Assembly (NCBI GenBank): GCA_019429465.1
Contig: JAHYIV010000012.1
Coordinates: 1 to 64,000, forward strand
DNA length: 64,000 bases
Source of the DNA: Desulfoarculaceae bacterium
GTDB taxonomy: Bacteria > Desulfobacterota > Desulfobulbia > Desulfobulbales > Desulfocapsaceae
Reading direction: 5' to 3'
Shown here: positions 36,803 to 45,981 of the stretch, piece after piece
Numbering within the stretch: position 1 is the stretch's first letter
Layout: every line of letters begins with the position of its first letter
Notes under the pieces: generated by a model
Database searches by the model: none
What the model saw: the letters and a program-made list of their open reading frames with translations, nothing else
What the model was told of the DNA's origin: nothing
Made by a program: the position numbers and the translations under genes

Positions 36803-38014
36803 ATGCCAGTCTATATATGGAAAGGCGTCAATTCACAAGGTATCAAACGCAAAGGTGAAGTAGAGTCTCCTGATCAGGCGGCTGCATTAGCCCATGTCAA
36901 ACGGCTACGTATCCAGGATATCGCTATAAAAGAGAAGCCCAAAGACCTGTTGGAGAATATTGCCTTTTTTAAGAAAAAAGTAACCGGCAAGGATCTTGTG
37001 ATCTTCACCCGTCAGCTATCCACGATGATTGATGCCGGACTGCCGCTGATCCAAAGTCTGGAGATCTTAGCAAAACAACAGGACAACTCAACGTTCAAAA
37101 CGGTTCTTACCGCCATAAAGAGGGATGTGGAAACCGGAACCACCATCGCCGATGCGATGAGGAAACATCCGACGGTCTTTGACAATCTTTTTTCCAATAT
37201 GATTGAGGCTGGTGAGACAGGTGGTATCCTCGACACCATTCTTGGACGGCTTGCTGCATTCAAGGAAAAATCAATGGCCCTGCAAAAAAAGATAAAAGGG
37301 GCAATGACCTACCCTGTCATCTGTCTTGCCATCTCTTTTCTGATCCTTGGCGTCATTCTCATCTTTGTTATTCCTGTTTTTGAAGAAATGTTTTCGAGTA
37401 TGGGGGCCGCTCTGCCCATCCCTACACAAATAGTTGTTCAGATGAGTAATTTCATGAAATCGAATTTCCTCTACATTATCATGGGAATATTCGCCATTAT
37501 TTTTGGCATCAAAAAAATATACCAGACAGAAAAAGGCCGTCTCAAAATAGATGCCATGCTTTTACGCGCACCCATCATTGGTCCCTTGATCAGAAAAGTG
37601 GCCGTTGCTAAATTTACCCGAACACTGAGCACCATGCTCCAGAGCGGTGTCCCCATCCTCGACGCCCTTCAGGTTGTCGCTAAAACTTCCGGAAACAAGG
37701 TTATTGAGGGAGCTGTCTTTAGAGTCGCAGCAAGTATCAGCGAGGGTCGCCCCATTGCCGAACCCCTTGAAGAGAGCGGTGTCTTTCCAAACATGGTGGT
37801 CCAGATGATTAATGTCGGTGAATCTGTCGGCGCCCTCGACACCATGCTGACCAAGATTGCCGATTTTTATGACGATGAAGTTGATCAAGCCGTAAGCAAT
37901 CTTACCGCCATGATTGAACCCTTGATGATGGTTGTCTTAGGGGGAATGATAGGTGGTATTGTCGTTGCAATGTACCTGCCTATCTTCTCGATGGCATCAG
38001 TGGTTGGTGGTTGA
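36803..38014 (+). CDS. pilC: Type II secretion/type IV pilus inner-membrane platform protein (PilC/GspF)
   Basis: The 403-residue protein has two repeated T2SSF domains (about 70-195 and 270-395), each preceded or followed by membrane helices (about 170-190, 215-240, 375-397). The FTRQLSTMIDAGLPLIQSLE and FTRTLSTMLQSGVPILDALQ repeats and the N-terminal YIWKGVNSQG are typical of PilC. It anchors the assembly ATPase in the inner membrane. No pilB, pilT or pilin gene is nearby, so it is an isolated component here. The start follows AGAGGGCACAGG. Confidence 0.92.
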   Translation: MPVYIWKGVNSQGIKRKGEVESPDQAAALAHVKRLRIQDIAIKEKPKDLLENIAFFKKKVTGKDLVIFTRQLSTMIDAGLPLIQSLEILAKQQDNSTFKTVLTAIKRDVETGTTIADAMRKHPTVFDNLFSNMIEAGETGGILDTILGRLAAFKEKSMALQKKIKGAMTYPVICLAISFLILGVILIFVIPVFEEMFSSMGAALPIPTQIVVQMSNFMKSNFLYIIMGIFAIIFGIKKIYQTEKGRLKIDAMLLRAPIIGPLIRKVAVAKFTRTLSTMLQSGVPILDALQVVAKTSGNKVIEGAVFRVAASISEGRPIAEPLEESGVFPNMVVQMINVGESVGALDTMLTKIADFYDDEVDQAVSNLTAMIEPLMMVVLGGMIGGIVVAMYLPIFSMASVVGG

Positions 38015-38113
38015 TCCTGGGCAACAGCCCTAAAGTTCACCATCCCGATTTTGATAGTTTCTTATCAGTTTTTACAGTTAAAAATCAGATTTTTTCTATT
38101 AATGGAGAACAGC

Positions 38114-38401
38114 ATGACACTCACAAAGGCAGAACTCGTTCAACAAGTCTACAAAACCCATAGCTCCCTCAGCAAAACCCAGGCAACTGAATCAGTCGAG
38201 GCCTTTCTTCGCATCTCAAAAAACACTCTTATCAATGGCTCAGACCTGCTTCTGAGTGGTTTTGGAAAGTTTAACGTCAAAGACAAGAATTCAAGAAGAG
38301 GCCGTAACCCGCAAACCGGAGACGAACTGACCCTTGATGCTCGAAGAGTGATCACCTTTAAACCCTCCGGGATCCTGCGTGACAAGATAAATAATCCTTA
38401 A
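38114..38401 (+). CDS. ihfA: Integration host factor/HU-family DNA-binding protein (IHF alpha type)
   Basis: The 95-residue protein begins MTLTKAELVQQVY and has FGKFNVKDKNSRRGRNPQTG, the DNA-intercalating beta-arm of the family, with the proline at the tip. It should bend DNA as a dimer. ATG 38114 has GGAG six bases upstream and fits the family length; the longer frame from 38051 is not supported. IHF-alpha is favoured over HU by the N-terminus, but no partner gene is nearby. Confidence 0.9.
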   Translation: MTLTKAELVQQVYKTHSSLSKTQATESVEAFLRISKNTLINGSDLLLSGFGKFNVKDKNSRRGRNPQTGDELTLDARRVITFKPSGILRDKINNP

Positions 38402-38454
38402 GTTCCTCTCAGTTCATGATTCATCACCGCTTTTTTCTCTTTGTCTCAGCAACT

Positions 38455-38560
38455 TAGGAGCCGTTACGAAATGACATGGCCATTTATACCTATTTTGTTA
38501 CGGCTCCTTATGCCGCTCCGAGTCCCTTAGATGGCTATGTTATTTTTTTACAGCGGCTTA
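38455..38560 (-). repeat. Repeat family B, short copy in reverse
   Basis: It begins TAGGAGCCGTTACGAAATGA and ends TTATTTTTTTACAGCGGCTT, the reverse of the other copies, with ATGCCGCTCCGAGTCCCTTA between. The GAGCCGGTCGCTCC core is missing. It lies in the 300-base gap before the ParB-like gene; the rest of the gap shows nothing. Confidence 0.8.
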
Positions 38561-38718
38561 TATCGATGGGCTAGAGAGGATAGGTGTTGTTGAGACAAAG
38601 ATGTTCAGAATTTACCGCAGCAGCTAAACCGCTTCAGCTCTGAACCGTTCGCATGCACCCAGAGCCATACTCTGATTCCATTTCCTTCTTTTCAACAAAC
38701 ACTTAACAACCCTTGTCT

Positions 38719-39654
38719 ATGTCCACCCATCCCCAATTTAAGATTATCACCCTGGATTCAATCAACACCACCCCTAACTGGACTGTTCATCCTTTCCTGG
38801 ACGACACACCTTCCCCGGCACTCAAACAATCATTGGAAGAGTCAGGCATCCTGCACCCTCCCGTTGTTCAACAGGCACAGGATGGAACCTTCAACCTTGT
38901 CTGCGGCCGCAGGCGTTTATATGCAGTCAGACATTATTTCAAGCAGACAAGCCTTCCCTGCCTGGTTATTCAGCCAGCACTTCCGCCATCTGCTTTTTTC
39001 CTCTATATCCTGACTGATCAGCAGTCCAATGGGCCACTTTCTCCCATGGAAATTGCTTTTTTCCTCAACTATTGTCTGGGTACAATGGATGAGAAAGATA
39101 TAGCTGATTTCTTTCTCCCGCGCCTGGGATATAAAAAGCAGACGGCTCTTATTCAAAGACTAACCCGCCTCTCAACCCTGGAAGAAACGATACAGCGCCA
39201 GGTTCACCATGGACTTATCAGTGACAAAACAGCTTTTGAACTCCTCGCCCTGCCCTCAAAGGACAGAATGACCCTTTCATCCCTCTTTGATCTACTGCAA
39301 CCTGGGACAGGCAAACAAAACAGGATAGTAACGCTGAGCCGGGACCTCGCCCTCCGTTCTCATAAAACTATTTCCTCATTATTTGCAGAACAGAAGTTCA
39401 AGGAAATTCTGGTGCATAAGGAGATGAATCCGCCGCAAAAGGCCCATACGCTTCTTGAGCTCCTGCAAAAAAATTCTTATCCCCGGAGCAGTGAGGCTGA
39501 ACAGCTCTTTAAAGAGAAGGTGAGAAGGCTCAAGCTGCCTGACAACTATGAGATCACCCATAGCCTTAATTTTGAGAAAGATGAGGTCTACCTTACAAAG
39601 ACTTTTGTGGATTGGGAAAGTTGTGAAAAGGACTGGCACCAAAAAAAGCAGTGA
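38719..39654 (+). CDS. Orphan ParB/Spo0J-like protein
   Basis: The 311-residue protein has an N-terminal ParB nuclease-like domain (about 5-95): HPFLDDTPSPALKQSLEESG, GILHPPVVQ and the phosphate-binding CGRRRLYAVRHY. After it comes a region that may hold the helix-turn-helix (MDEKDIADFFLPRLGYKKQT) and a charged C-terminus. ParB-type proteins bind CTP and DNA, but no ParA is adjacent, so a chromosome-segregation role is not implied. No ribosome binding site is visible before ATG 38719; TTG 38713 is the alternative. It is convergent with ribD. Confidence 0.75.
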   Translation: MSTHPQFKIITLDSINTTPNWTVHPFLDDTPSPALKQSLEESGILHPPVVQQAQDGTFNLVCGRRRLYAVRHYFKQTSLPCLVIQPALPPSAFFLYILTDQQSNGPLSPMEIAFFLNYCLGTMDEKDIADFFLPRLGYKKQTALIQRLTRLSTLEETIQRQVHHGLISDKTAFELLALPSKDRMTLSSLFDLLQPGTGKQNRIVTLSRDLALRSHKTISSLFAEQKFKEILVHKEMNPPQKAHTLLELLQKNSYPRSSEAEQLFKEKVRRLKLPDNYEITHSLNFEKDEVYLTKTFVDWESCEKDWHQKKQ

Positions 39655-39694
39655 GAAGCAACGAAAGAAGAGTGCAGTTCAACTCCTCAAGGAA

Positions 39695-40819
39695 TCAGGA
39701 AGTACTCGGATACGAGACATCACCTTCCACCATGAGATCCTGACCGAGACGGCGGTAACGGACATTGTGCAGACGGATTGCATCTTCACCACCGGCAACA
39801 TTCATTCCGTCCACAACCGGAGTGCCAGAGCTGCCCGCAAAGATCGGAGCGATAAAAAGATTGACATGATCGACCAGCTGCTGCCTTAAAAAAGAGCCAT
39901 GAACAGTCGCTCCGCCCTCAACAAGCAGCGACATGACTCCCTCAAGGGAAAGGATCGTTAACATCTGCAGAAGATCAACCCTGCCATCTGCCCCGCATCC
40001 CACCTGATGGATCACGACCTTTCCTCTCTTACTGAACCTTTCTTTTTTTTCAATGCTCACTTCAGTTCCGCAGAAAATCCAGGTCGGTGCCAAGGAGTCG
40101 AGAGAAAGCAGCCGAGCAGATTCCGAGATATTCAGATGGGTATCAAGGATGACACGGATGGGATCTCTACCCCGGCCATGCGGCAGACGAGTGGTAAGAG
40201 AGGGGTCATCCGCCATGACAGTAGCGTTCCCCACCAGGATGGCATCCAGGCGATCACGCAGGCGATGGACCTGATGCAGTGAGGCGGGCCCAGTTATCGA
40301 GCCACTCTGATGCGGCTGAAAACTAATACGTCCATCAAGGCTCATCCCGGCCTTCATCACTACCCAAGGCAATCCCCGGGTGATATGTTTGATAAACGGG
40401 CGGTTAAGATCGCGACATTCTGCTTCCAGCACCCCGCTGGTCACCTCAAGCCCCTGACCCTGCAGATAGGTGTTGCCGCTGCCTTCAACCAGGGGATTGG
40501 GATCTTCCAACCCGACCACCACCCGCCTGATCCCGGCGGCAACGATCGCCCTGGTACAAGGCGGGGTCCGGCCTGTATGATTACAGGGCTCCAGGGTCAC
40601 GTAGAGAGTGGCACCTCTGGCCGATTCTCCAGCCCGGCGCAGGGCATGTATCTCGGCATGGGGCGTCCCTGCCTTTTTATGATATCCCGTGGCAATAACC
40701 GTCTGATCGCGGACGATAACAGCCCCCACACAAGGGTTGGGAGAGGTCCGGCCAAGCCCTTTACGCGCCTCCTTCAGGGCCAGACGCATAAAAGAGTGAT
40801 CATACTCAGCTGTCAACAT
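39695..40819 (-). CDS. ribD: Bifunctional diaminohydroxyphosphoribosylaminopyrimidine deaminase/reductase
   Basis: The 374-residue RibD carries an N-terminal zinc deaminase (His54-Ala-Glu56, Cys79 in EPCNHTGRTPPC, Cys88) and a C-terminal NADPH reductase domain (VVMKAGMSLDGRIS, DAILVGNATVMADDPSLTTR, LVEGGATVHGSFL). It performs the second and third steps of riboflavin synthesis. Its start shares one base with the nrdR stop, so they are co-translated, a common pairing. Confidence 0.95.
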   Translation of the reverse strand: MLTAEYDHSFMRLALKEARKGLGRTSPNPCVGAVIVRDQTVIATGYHKKAGTPHAEIHALRRAGESARGATLYVTLEPCNHTGRTPPCTRAIVAAGIRRVVVGLEDPNPLVEGSGNTYLQGQGLEVTSGVLEAECRDLNRPFIKHITRGLPWVVMKAGMSLDGRISFQPHQSGSITGPASLHQVHRLRDRLDAILVGNATVMADDPSLTTRLPHGRGRDPIRVILDTHLNISESARLLSLDSLAPTWIFCGTEVSIEKKERFSKRGKVVIHQVGCGADGRVDLLQMLTILSLEGVMSLLVEGGATVHGSFLRQQLVDHVNLFIAPIFAGSSGTPVVDGMNVAGGEDAIRLHNVRYRRLGQDLMVEGDVSYPSTS

Positions 40820-41289
40820 TATAGCTCTTTGACTTCTCTGGCATCGACCAGGGTCTGCAACTCATCGACGAACTCGCTTACATCCTTGAACTGTCGATAG
40901 ACAGAGGCAAAACGAACATAGGCGACCTCGTCAAGATCAGGAAGCTCCTCCATAACCCACTCACCAATCACCCGGGAAGCAACTTCCTTTGATCCAAAAT
41001 CCTGCAATTTTCTTTCGATCTCATCGACGAAGGCATCGATATCATCACAGCTTACCGGTCTTTTTTCACAGGCCTTTTCCAGGCCCGCCACCATTTTTTG
41101 ACGATCCCAGGACTCACGACGCCCGTCTTTTTTCACCAATACCGGCATCATCACTTCCAGCCGTTCATAGGTGGTAAAACGCTGATTGCAATCCAGACAA
41201 GAGCGCCGCCGTCTGGTAATAGTACTCTCCTTATTCAAGCGAGAGTCAATAACCTTGTTATCAAGATGACCACAATAAGGACACTTCAT
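40819..41289 (-). CDS. nrdR: Transcriptional repressor NrdR
   Basis: The 156-residue regulator has the zinc ribbon Cys3, Cys6, Cys31, Cys34 (MKCPYCGHLDNKVIDSR, SCLDCNQRF) and an ATP-cone domain (about 46-136). It senses dATP/ATP and represses ribonucleotide reductase genes by binding NrdR boxes. It lies between glyA and ribD. Confidence 0.96.
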   Translation of the reverse strand: MKCPYCGHLDNKVIDSRLNKESTITRRRRSCLDCNQRFTTYERLEVMMPVLVKKDGRRESWDRQKMVAGLEKACEKRPVSCDDIDAFVDEIERKLQDFGSKEVASRVIGEWVMEELPDLDEVAYVRFASVYRQFKDVSEFVDELQTLVDAREVKEL

Positions 41290-41301
41290 GGCTTCTCCGG
41301 C

Positions 41302-42549
41302 TTATACGGGGTCAACAATGGCGGAAAGCGGGAATCTGGCGCACAGATCACGTACTTCCTGACGCACCTGGGTGATGGTCTGTTGATCACGATTGCTGAT
41401 AATCCGCTCAATCCAGTCGGCAATGAGCAACATTTCGGCAGTCTTTAACCCCCGGGTGGTCACCGTCGGCGTGCCGATACGCACACCGCTGGTCACAAAC
41501 CTGGACTGGGTGTCAAAGGGAATCGCGTTTTTATTCACCGTCAGTCCCCCCTGCTCAAGAAGCTCTTCCGCCTCTTTGCCGGTAATATCCTTGTTGCTCA
41601 GATCAACCAGAAAAAGATGATTATCGGTGCCCCCGGAGACCAGTCTGAAATCCTTGGCCATCAATCCTGCAGCCAGGGCCTTGGCATTTTCCACCACCTG
41701 AGACTGATACATCTTAAAATCATCACTCATGGCCTCTTTAAAGCCGACGGCCTTGGCTGCGATAACATGCATCAATGGTCCACCCTGTATTCCAGGGAAG
41801 ATATGACTGTTCAGAACCTTGCCCCATTTTTCCGGTGCCAGGATCAAGCCCCCCCTGGGACCACGCAGGGTCTTATGGGTCGTGGTGGTGACAAAATCCG
41901 CATAGGGCACAGGGGATGGATGCACTCCGGCCGCTACCAGACCGGCAATATGGGCCATATCCACCATAAAAAGGGCGCCGATCTCATCGGCGATCTTCCG
42001 AAAACCCGCAAAATCGATAAACCTGGAATAGGCACTGGCACCGGCCACGATCATCTTGGGTTTGTTTTCAAAGGCAAACTGTTCAACTTTTTCCATGTTG
42101 ATCTGTTCTGTATCACGCTCGACACCATAGGAAATAAAATCAAAGAGTTGACCGGAGAAGTTTACCCCGCTGCCATGGGTCAGATGACCACCATGGGCAA
42201 GATCCATTCCCAGAACCTTGTCTCCTGGTTTCAGGGTGGCAAAATAGACGGCCATATTGGCCTGAGATCCGGAATGAGGCTGGACATTGGCATACTCGGC
42301 GCCAAAGATCTCTTTGGCCCGGGAGATGGCCAATGTTTCCACCTGATCGGCAAAATCACACCCTCCGTAATATCGTTTCTGCGGATACCCTTCGGCATAT
42401 TTATTAGTAAAAATCGAGCCCTGAGCATCAAGAACTGCCTGTGATGCAATATTTTCAGAGGCAATCAGCTCCAGCTGATTATTCTGACGCTTATATTCAA
42501 GCTTAATACTATTATAAACTTCAGGATCTTTTTTTTGTAATGCGTTCAT
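41302..42549 (-). CDS. glyA: Serine hydroxymethyltransferase
   Basis: The 415-residue PLP enzyme converts serine and tetrahydrofolate to glycine and methylenetetrahydrofolate. The PLP lysine is in [15 protein letters not shown] (about residue 229), and [12 protein letters not shown] and [14 protein letters not shown] are intact. It follows the rpiB terminator and precedes nrdR by 12 bases. Confidence 0.97.
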   Translation of the reverse strand: MNALQKKDPEVYNSIKLEYKRQNNQLELIASENIASQAVLDAQGSIFTNKYAEGYPQKRYYGGCDFADQVETLAISRAKEIFGAEYANVQPHSGSQANMAVYFATLKPGDKVLGMDLAHGGHLTHGSGVNFSGQLFDFISYGVERDTEQINMEKVEQFAFENKPKMIVAGASAYSRFIDFAGFRKIADEIGALFMVDMAHIAGLVAAGVHPSPVPYADFVTTTTHKTLRGPRGGLILAPEKWGKVLNSHIFPGIQGGPLMHVIAAKAVGFKEAMSDDFKMYQSQVVENAKALAAGLMAKDFRLVSGGTDNHLFLVDLSNKDITGKEAEELLEQGGLTVNKNAIPFDTQSRFVTSGVRIGTPTVTTRGLKTAEMLLIADWIERIISNRDQQTITQVRQEVRDLCARFPLSAIVDPV

Positions 42550-42694
42550 AGCATATGTACCTTTTGCTTTTCCAGTTGACAGGCAACCAGATTTCTTTTC
42601 ATAGACAGACGAGGCCGTCGTTCATAGAACAGTTAATCAAATAGAAACCGGAGAAAAGTGGCCGAAAAGCCATTTCCTTAAAACTCCTTTTAAA

Positions 42695-42728
42695 CAAAAA
42701 ACCGGCATTTCATTTTCTCAATGCCGGT
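42695..42728 (-). terminator. Intrinsic terminator of rpiB
   Basis: On the minus strand ACCGGCATT and AATGCCGGT form a stem with a GAGAAAATGA-type loop, followed by TTTTTTGTTT. It lies 31 bases after the rpiB stop and separates it from glyA. Confidence 0.85.
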
Positions 42729-42758
42729 CTGCCTACGTTATTCCCGATCTGCCTGCCT

Positions 42759-43190
42759 TCAGCATTTACTGTACAGTTCAATACGGCCCAGATGACGGCC
42801 ACCGCTGAATTCAACCGCCAGCCAGGTGCGGACAATATCATCAGCTACGCCTTGACCAATAACCCTTTCCCCCATACAGAGCACATTGGCATTATTATGT
42901 TCACGACTCATGCGGGCGGTATAATGATCATGACAGAGGGCCGCACGCACACGTGTATATCTGTTGGCAGCCATGGACATGCCAAGCCCAGTTCCACAGA
43001 TCAGGATGCCACGCTCGACACTCCCGGCGTCAACCTGTTCACAGACCAGCCTGGCCAGGTCTGGATAATCAACAGAGGCCGTCGAATAACAGCCCAGATC
43101 CTGAACGTCATGGCCCAGCTCGGCCACCAGCGCTCGCACCATCTCTTTCAAATAAAAACCGCCATGATCGGCGCCAACTGCTATCTTCAC
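42759..43190 (-). CDS. rpiB: Ribose-5-phosphate isomerase B
   Basis: The 143-residue enzyme interconverts ribose 5-phosphate and ribulose 5-phosphate. It has GADHGGFYLKE at the N-terminus, the catalytic Cys65 in ILICGTGLGMSMAANR and EHNNANVLCMGERVIG. LacA/RpiB relatives exist, but length and context with glyA fit RpiB. It lies between fabF and glyA. Confidence 0.94.
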   Translation of the reverse strand: MKIAVGADHGGFYLKEMVRALVAELGHDVQDLGCYSTASVDYPDLARLVCEQVDAGSVERGILICGTGLGMSMAANRYTRVRAALCHDHYTARMSREHNNANVLCMGERVIGQGVADDIVRTWLAVEFSGGRHLGRIELYSKC

Positions 43191-43247
43191 ATCACACTCC
43201 AGTACCAGGTCTTTTCCTTGACTAGCCTCGAAAAGGCAGGATGTTCA

Positions 43248-43326
43248 TTTAGTGCCTTACAGATTATTTCCTTGCAAAAAAACAAGAAAATAATCTGTAA
43301 GGCACTTATCCCGTTCATCGGGATTA
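43248..43326 (+). repeat. Repeat family A, copy 2
   Basis: TTTAGTGCCTTACAGATTAT begins and TTATCCCGTTCATCGGGATTA ends the copy. Here both arms read TGTAAGGCAC, so the main stem is nearly perfect, and the loop is GCAAAAAAAC. It lies between fabF and rpiB. Confidence 0.9.
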
Positions 43327-43433
43327 AAATTCAAGGCGTACGAAAAAAATTACCGCAGGCGCAGCGCAGGAAGGGCCCTGGCGGTGCATCTAATGGATAT
43401 GCCGGGGATAATTTTTTTTTAACAACGCAGAAG

Positions 43434-43452
43434 TTAAGCCGCTGTAAAAAAC
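43434..43452 (+). repeat. Repeat family B, end fragment
   Basis: TTAAGCCGCTGTAAAAAACA matches only the first 20 bases of the family. It stops three bases before the fabF stop codon. Confidence 0.5.
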
Positions 43453-43455
43453 ATA

Positions 43456-44700
43456 TCAACCATTATATCGCTGCATGACAATAACACCATTGGTGCCGCC
43501 GAAGCCAAAGGAATTGGATACAGCCGCCCGGATCTCCATCTTTCTGGCCTTATTCGGCACATAATCAAGATCACACTCGAGACTTGGTTCCTGCAGATTC
43601 ATCGTCGGCGGGGCAATCTGTTCGCGGATACTGAGGGCCGTAAAGGCCGCTTCTATCCCGCCGGAAGCGCCAAGCATATGGCCGGTCATCGATTTTGTGG
43701 AACTGATGGCAAGCTTTCTGGCATGATCACCAAAGACCGTTTTAATGGCCTGGGTTTCACAACGATCATTTAACGGGGTGGAAGTGCCGTGGGCATTGAT
43801 GTAATCAATATCTTCAGGCCTGAGGCCGGCATCCTGCAAGGCCATGCGCAGACAGCGAGCCGCCCCTTCTCCATTTTCAGGTGGAGCGGCGATATGATAG
43901 GCATCACTGCTGGCGCCATAACCGGTTATTTCCGCATAGATCGTGGCGCCGCGTTTGAGGGCATGCTCCAGCTCTTCAACAATGAGCATCCCGGAACCCT
44001 CAGACATGATAAAACCGTCCCGATCCTTATCAAAAGGACGGGATGCCTGTTCCGGTGCCTCATTCCGGGTGGAAAGGGCCTTCATGGCACTGAATCCGCC
44101 AACCCCAAGGGGACAGATTACGGACTCAGTACCACCGGTAATCACCATATCACTGCTGCCATAGACAATGGAGCGATAGGCCTCACCAACGGCATGGGTC
44201 CCTGCGGCACATGCAGTTGAGAGGGAAAGATTGGGGCCTTTCGCTCCCAGCTGCATGGAGATATGGCCGGAAGCCATATTGGGAATAGCCATGGGAATAA
44301 AGAAAGGTGAGATCTTTTTTGGTCCACGTTCCAGGCAGCTCTGATGATTCTGCTCAATGGTGGGAAGCCCCCCCATCCCACAGCCGGTAACAACCCCTAC
44401 CCGCTGACAATTGGTCTCATCGATGATTGCGCCACTGTCTTCATAGGCCATCTTGGCCGCAGCGATGGCATACTGAACAAAAAAGTCAAGGTGCTTGGCA
44501 AGTTTTTTCTCAATAAAATCTTCTGCCTGAAAGTCCTTTACCTCTGCTGCAATCTTTACCACATAATCACTGGTATCAAAGCGGGTTATAAGTCCAACCC
44601 CACTGGTTCCGGCACAGATATTTTCCCAGGTTTTTTTTGTCCCAGTGCCAAGCGGTGTTACCAGACCAACCCCTGTAACGACAACTCTACGCCTTGCCAT
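43456..44700 (-). CDS. fabF: 3-oxoacyl-[acyl-carrier-protein] synthase II
   Basis: The 414-residue condensing enzyme elongates acyl-ACP with malonyl-ACP. The Cys-His-His triad is visible in STACAAGTHAVGEA, NAHGTSTPLND and STKSMTGHMLGASG. The ATG at 44700 follows GAGGGAG and begins MARRRVVVTGVG; a 14-residue longer frame is unlikely. acpP is upstream, separated by repeat A copy 3. Confidence 0.97.
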   Translation of the reverse strand: MARRRVVVTGVGLVTPLGTGTKKTWENICAGTSGVGLITRFDTSDYVVKIAAEVKDFQAEDFIEKKLAKHLDFFVQYAIAAAKMAYEDSGAIIDETNCQRVGVVTGCGMGGLPTIEQNHQSCLERGPKKISPFFIPMAIPNMASGHISMQLGAKGPNLSLSTACAAGTHAVGEAYRSIVYGSSDMVITGGTESVICPLGVGGFSAMKALSTRNEAPEQASRPFDKDRDGFIMSEGSGMLIVEELEHALKRGATIYAEITGYGASSDAYHIAAPPENGEGAARCLRMALQDAGLRPEDIDYINAHGTSTPLNDRCETQAIKTVFGDHARKLAISSTKSMTGHMLGASGGIEAAFTALSIREQIAPPTMNLQEPSLECDLDYVPNKARKMEIRAAVSNSFGFGGTNGVIVMQRYNG

Positions 44701-44788
44701 GTAAACTCCCTCAGGCCAACAGATTCGTTTTTTTACAAGCACAGGGTGCTCTCGTCTTCGACGATCGCACTCATTTTCAGCTTAGGGG

Positions 44789-44901
44789 GGGACGCGAAAA
44801 ATATTAGTGCCTTACAGATTATTTTCTTGTTTTTTTTTGCAAGAAAATAATCTGCGAAAGGCACTTATCCCGTTCATCGGGGTTAATATTTTTCGCGTCC
44901 C
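44789..44901. repeat. Repeat family A copy 3 nested inside a palindrome
   Basis: The 83-base family A copy (44804-44886) is flanked by GGGACGCGAAAAATATTA (44789-44806) and its exact complement TAATATTTTTCGCGTCCC (44884-44901). Removing the element would leave one perfect palindrome just downstream of acpP. The whole unit could fold as a three-way junction: outer stem, long A hairpin and the small CCCGTTCATCGGG hairpin. Confidence 0.9.
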
Positions 44902-44911
44902 TTATTTCAGT

Positions 44912-45142
44912 TTATTTGAGCTTATTGATATAATCAATGGCATTTTGGACGGTATTGATCTTCTCGGCATCTTCATCAGGAATCTCAACATCAAATTCCT
45001 CTTCCATGGCCATAATCAACTCCACCAGATCCAGAGAGTCAGCACCAAGATCATCCACAAATGAAGCATTTGGCACTACTTTATCTTTTTCGACACTCAA
45101 CTGCTCAACAATAATATCGACCATCTGTTGATCTATAGCCAT
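44912..45142 (-). CDS. acpP: Acyl carrier protein
   Basis: The 76-residue acidic four-helix protein has the phosphopantetheine serine Ser36 in [18 protein letters not shown]. It carries growing acyl chains between the Fab enzymes encoded around it. The order fabG-acpP-fabF is the standard one. It follows fabG by 95 bases. Confidence 0.98.
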   Translation of the reverse strand: MAIDQQMVDIIVEQLSVEKDKVVPNASFVDDLGADSLDLVELIMAMEEEFDVEIPDEDAEKINTVQNAIDYINKLK

Positions 45143-45237
45143 TTTTTTTCTCCAATTTTTTTATACGTTAATAAAAACAAAAAGATACAACCCAGAAATT
45201 CAAGTCAACACATCAGGGATACCTTTCCCCATTCCTT

Positions 45238-45981
45238 CTACATATACATTCCACCATTCACATGCAAGACCTGCCCGGTCATATAACGACCATCATCACC
45301 TAGCAAATAGGCCACTGCACCGGCAACATCTTCAGGGGTTCCCAAGGCGGCCAGCGGGATCTCACCTTTGATCTTTTCCTGAATTTCTTCAGACAAAGCA
45401 CTGGTCATGTCAGTCACAATATAACCCGGAGCAACCCCATTCACCGTGATGTTCCGGGAGGCAAACTCCCTGGCCATCGACTTGGTCAAGCCCACAAGTC
45501 CTGCCTTGGCCGCGGCATAATTGACCTGACCGGCATTGCCGGTAAAACCGATAACGGAAGTGATATTGACGATCCGACCCCATTTATTTTTCATCATCAA
45601 ACGGGATGCGGCCTTGGCACAGAGAAAGGCACCTTTCAGGTTAGTATCGATGACCAGATCCCAATCTGACTCCTTCATTCTGGCCATCAGGCCATCACGG
45701 GTGATCCCGGCGTTATTAACCAAGACATCCAGGGATCCGGCCTCCGCTGCAATCTGCTTGATGGCGTTCTGCACCTGTTCCCCGTCAGCCACATCAAAAC
45801 AGATGATATCGGCGCGGCCACCGGATTCCTGAATCAGGGTTCTGGATTCTTCGGCCGCTGCGGGGTTCGACACATAATTAATGTACACATGAGCGCCCAT
45901 AGCACTGATACGTTGACATATGGCCCGCCCGATACCACGGCTGCCACCAGTCACCAGTGCTGTCTTTCCGGTAAGGCTCAT
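45238..45981 (-). CDS. fabG: 3-oxoacyl-[acyl-carrier-protein] reductase
   Basis: The 247-residue short-chain dehydrogenase has the NADP motif TGGSRGIG (11-18), NNAG (89-92) and the catalytic Ser142, Tyr155 and Lys159. It reduces 3-oxoacyl-ACP. Its ATG overlaps the stop of etfA by four bases, so the Etf and fatty-acid genes are translationally coupled. Confidence 0.96.
   Translation of the reverse strand: MSLTGKTALVTGGSRGIGRAICQRISAMGAHVYINYVSNPAAAEESRTLIQESGGRADIICFDVADGEQVQNAIKQIAAEAGSLDVLVNNAGITRDGLMARMKESDWDLVIDTNLKGAFLCAKAASRLMMKNKWGRIVNITSVIGFTGNAGQVNYAAAKAGLVGLTKSMAREFASRNITVNGVAPGYIVTDMTSALSEEIQEKIKGEIPLAALGTPEDVAGAVAYLLGDDGRYMTGQVLHVNGGMYM

Noticed and set aside
38719-39654. Prophage or plasmid island around the ParB-like gene
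   Set aside because: No integrase, phage structural, replication or ParA genes are near; the neighbours are housekeeping genes.
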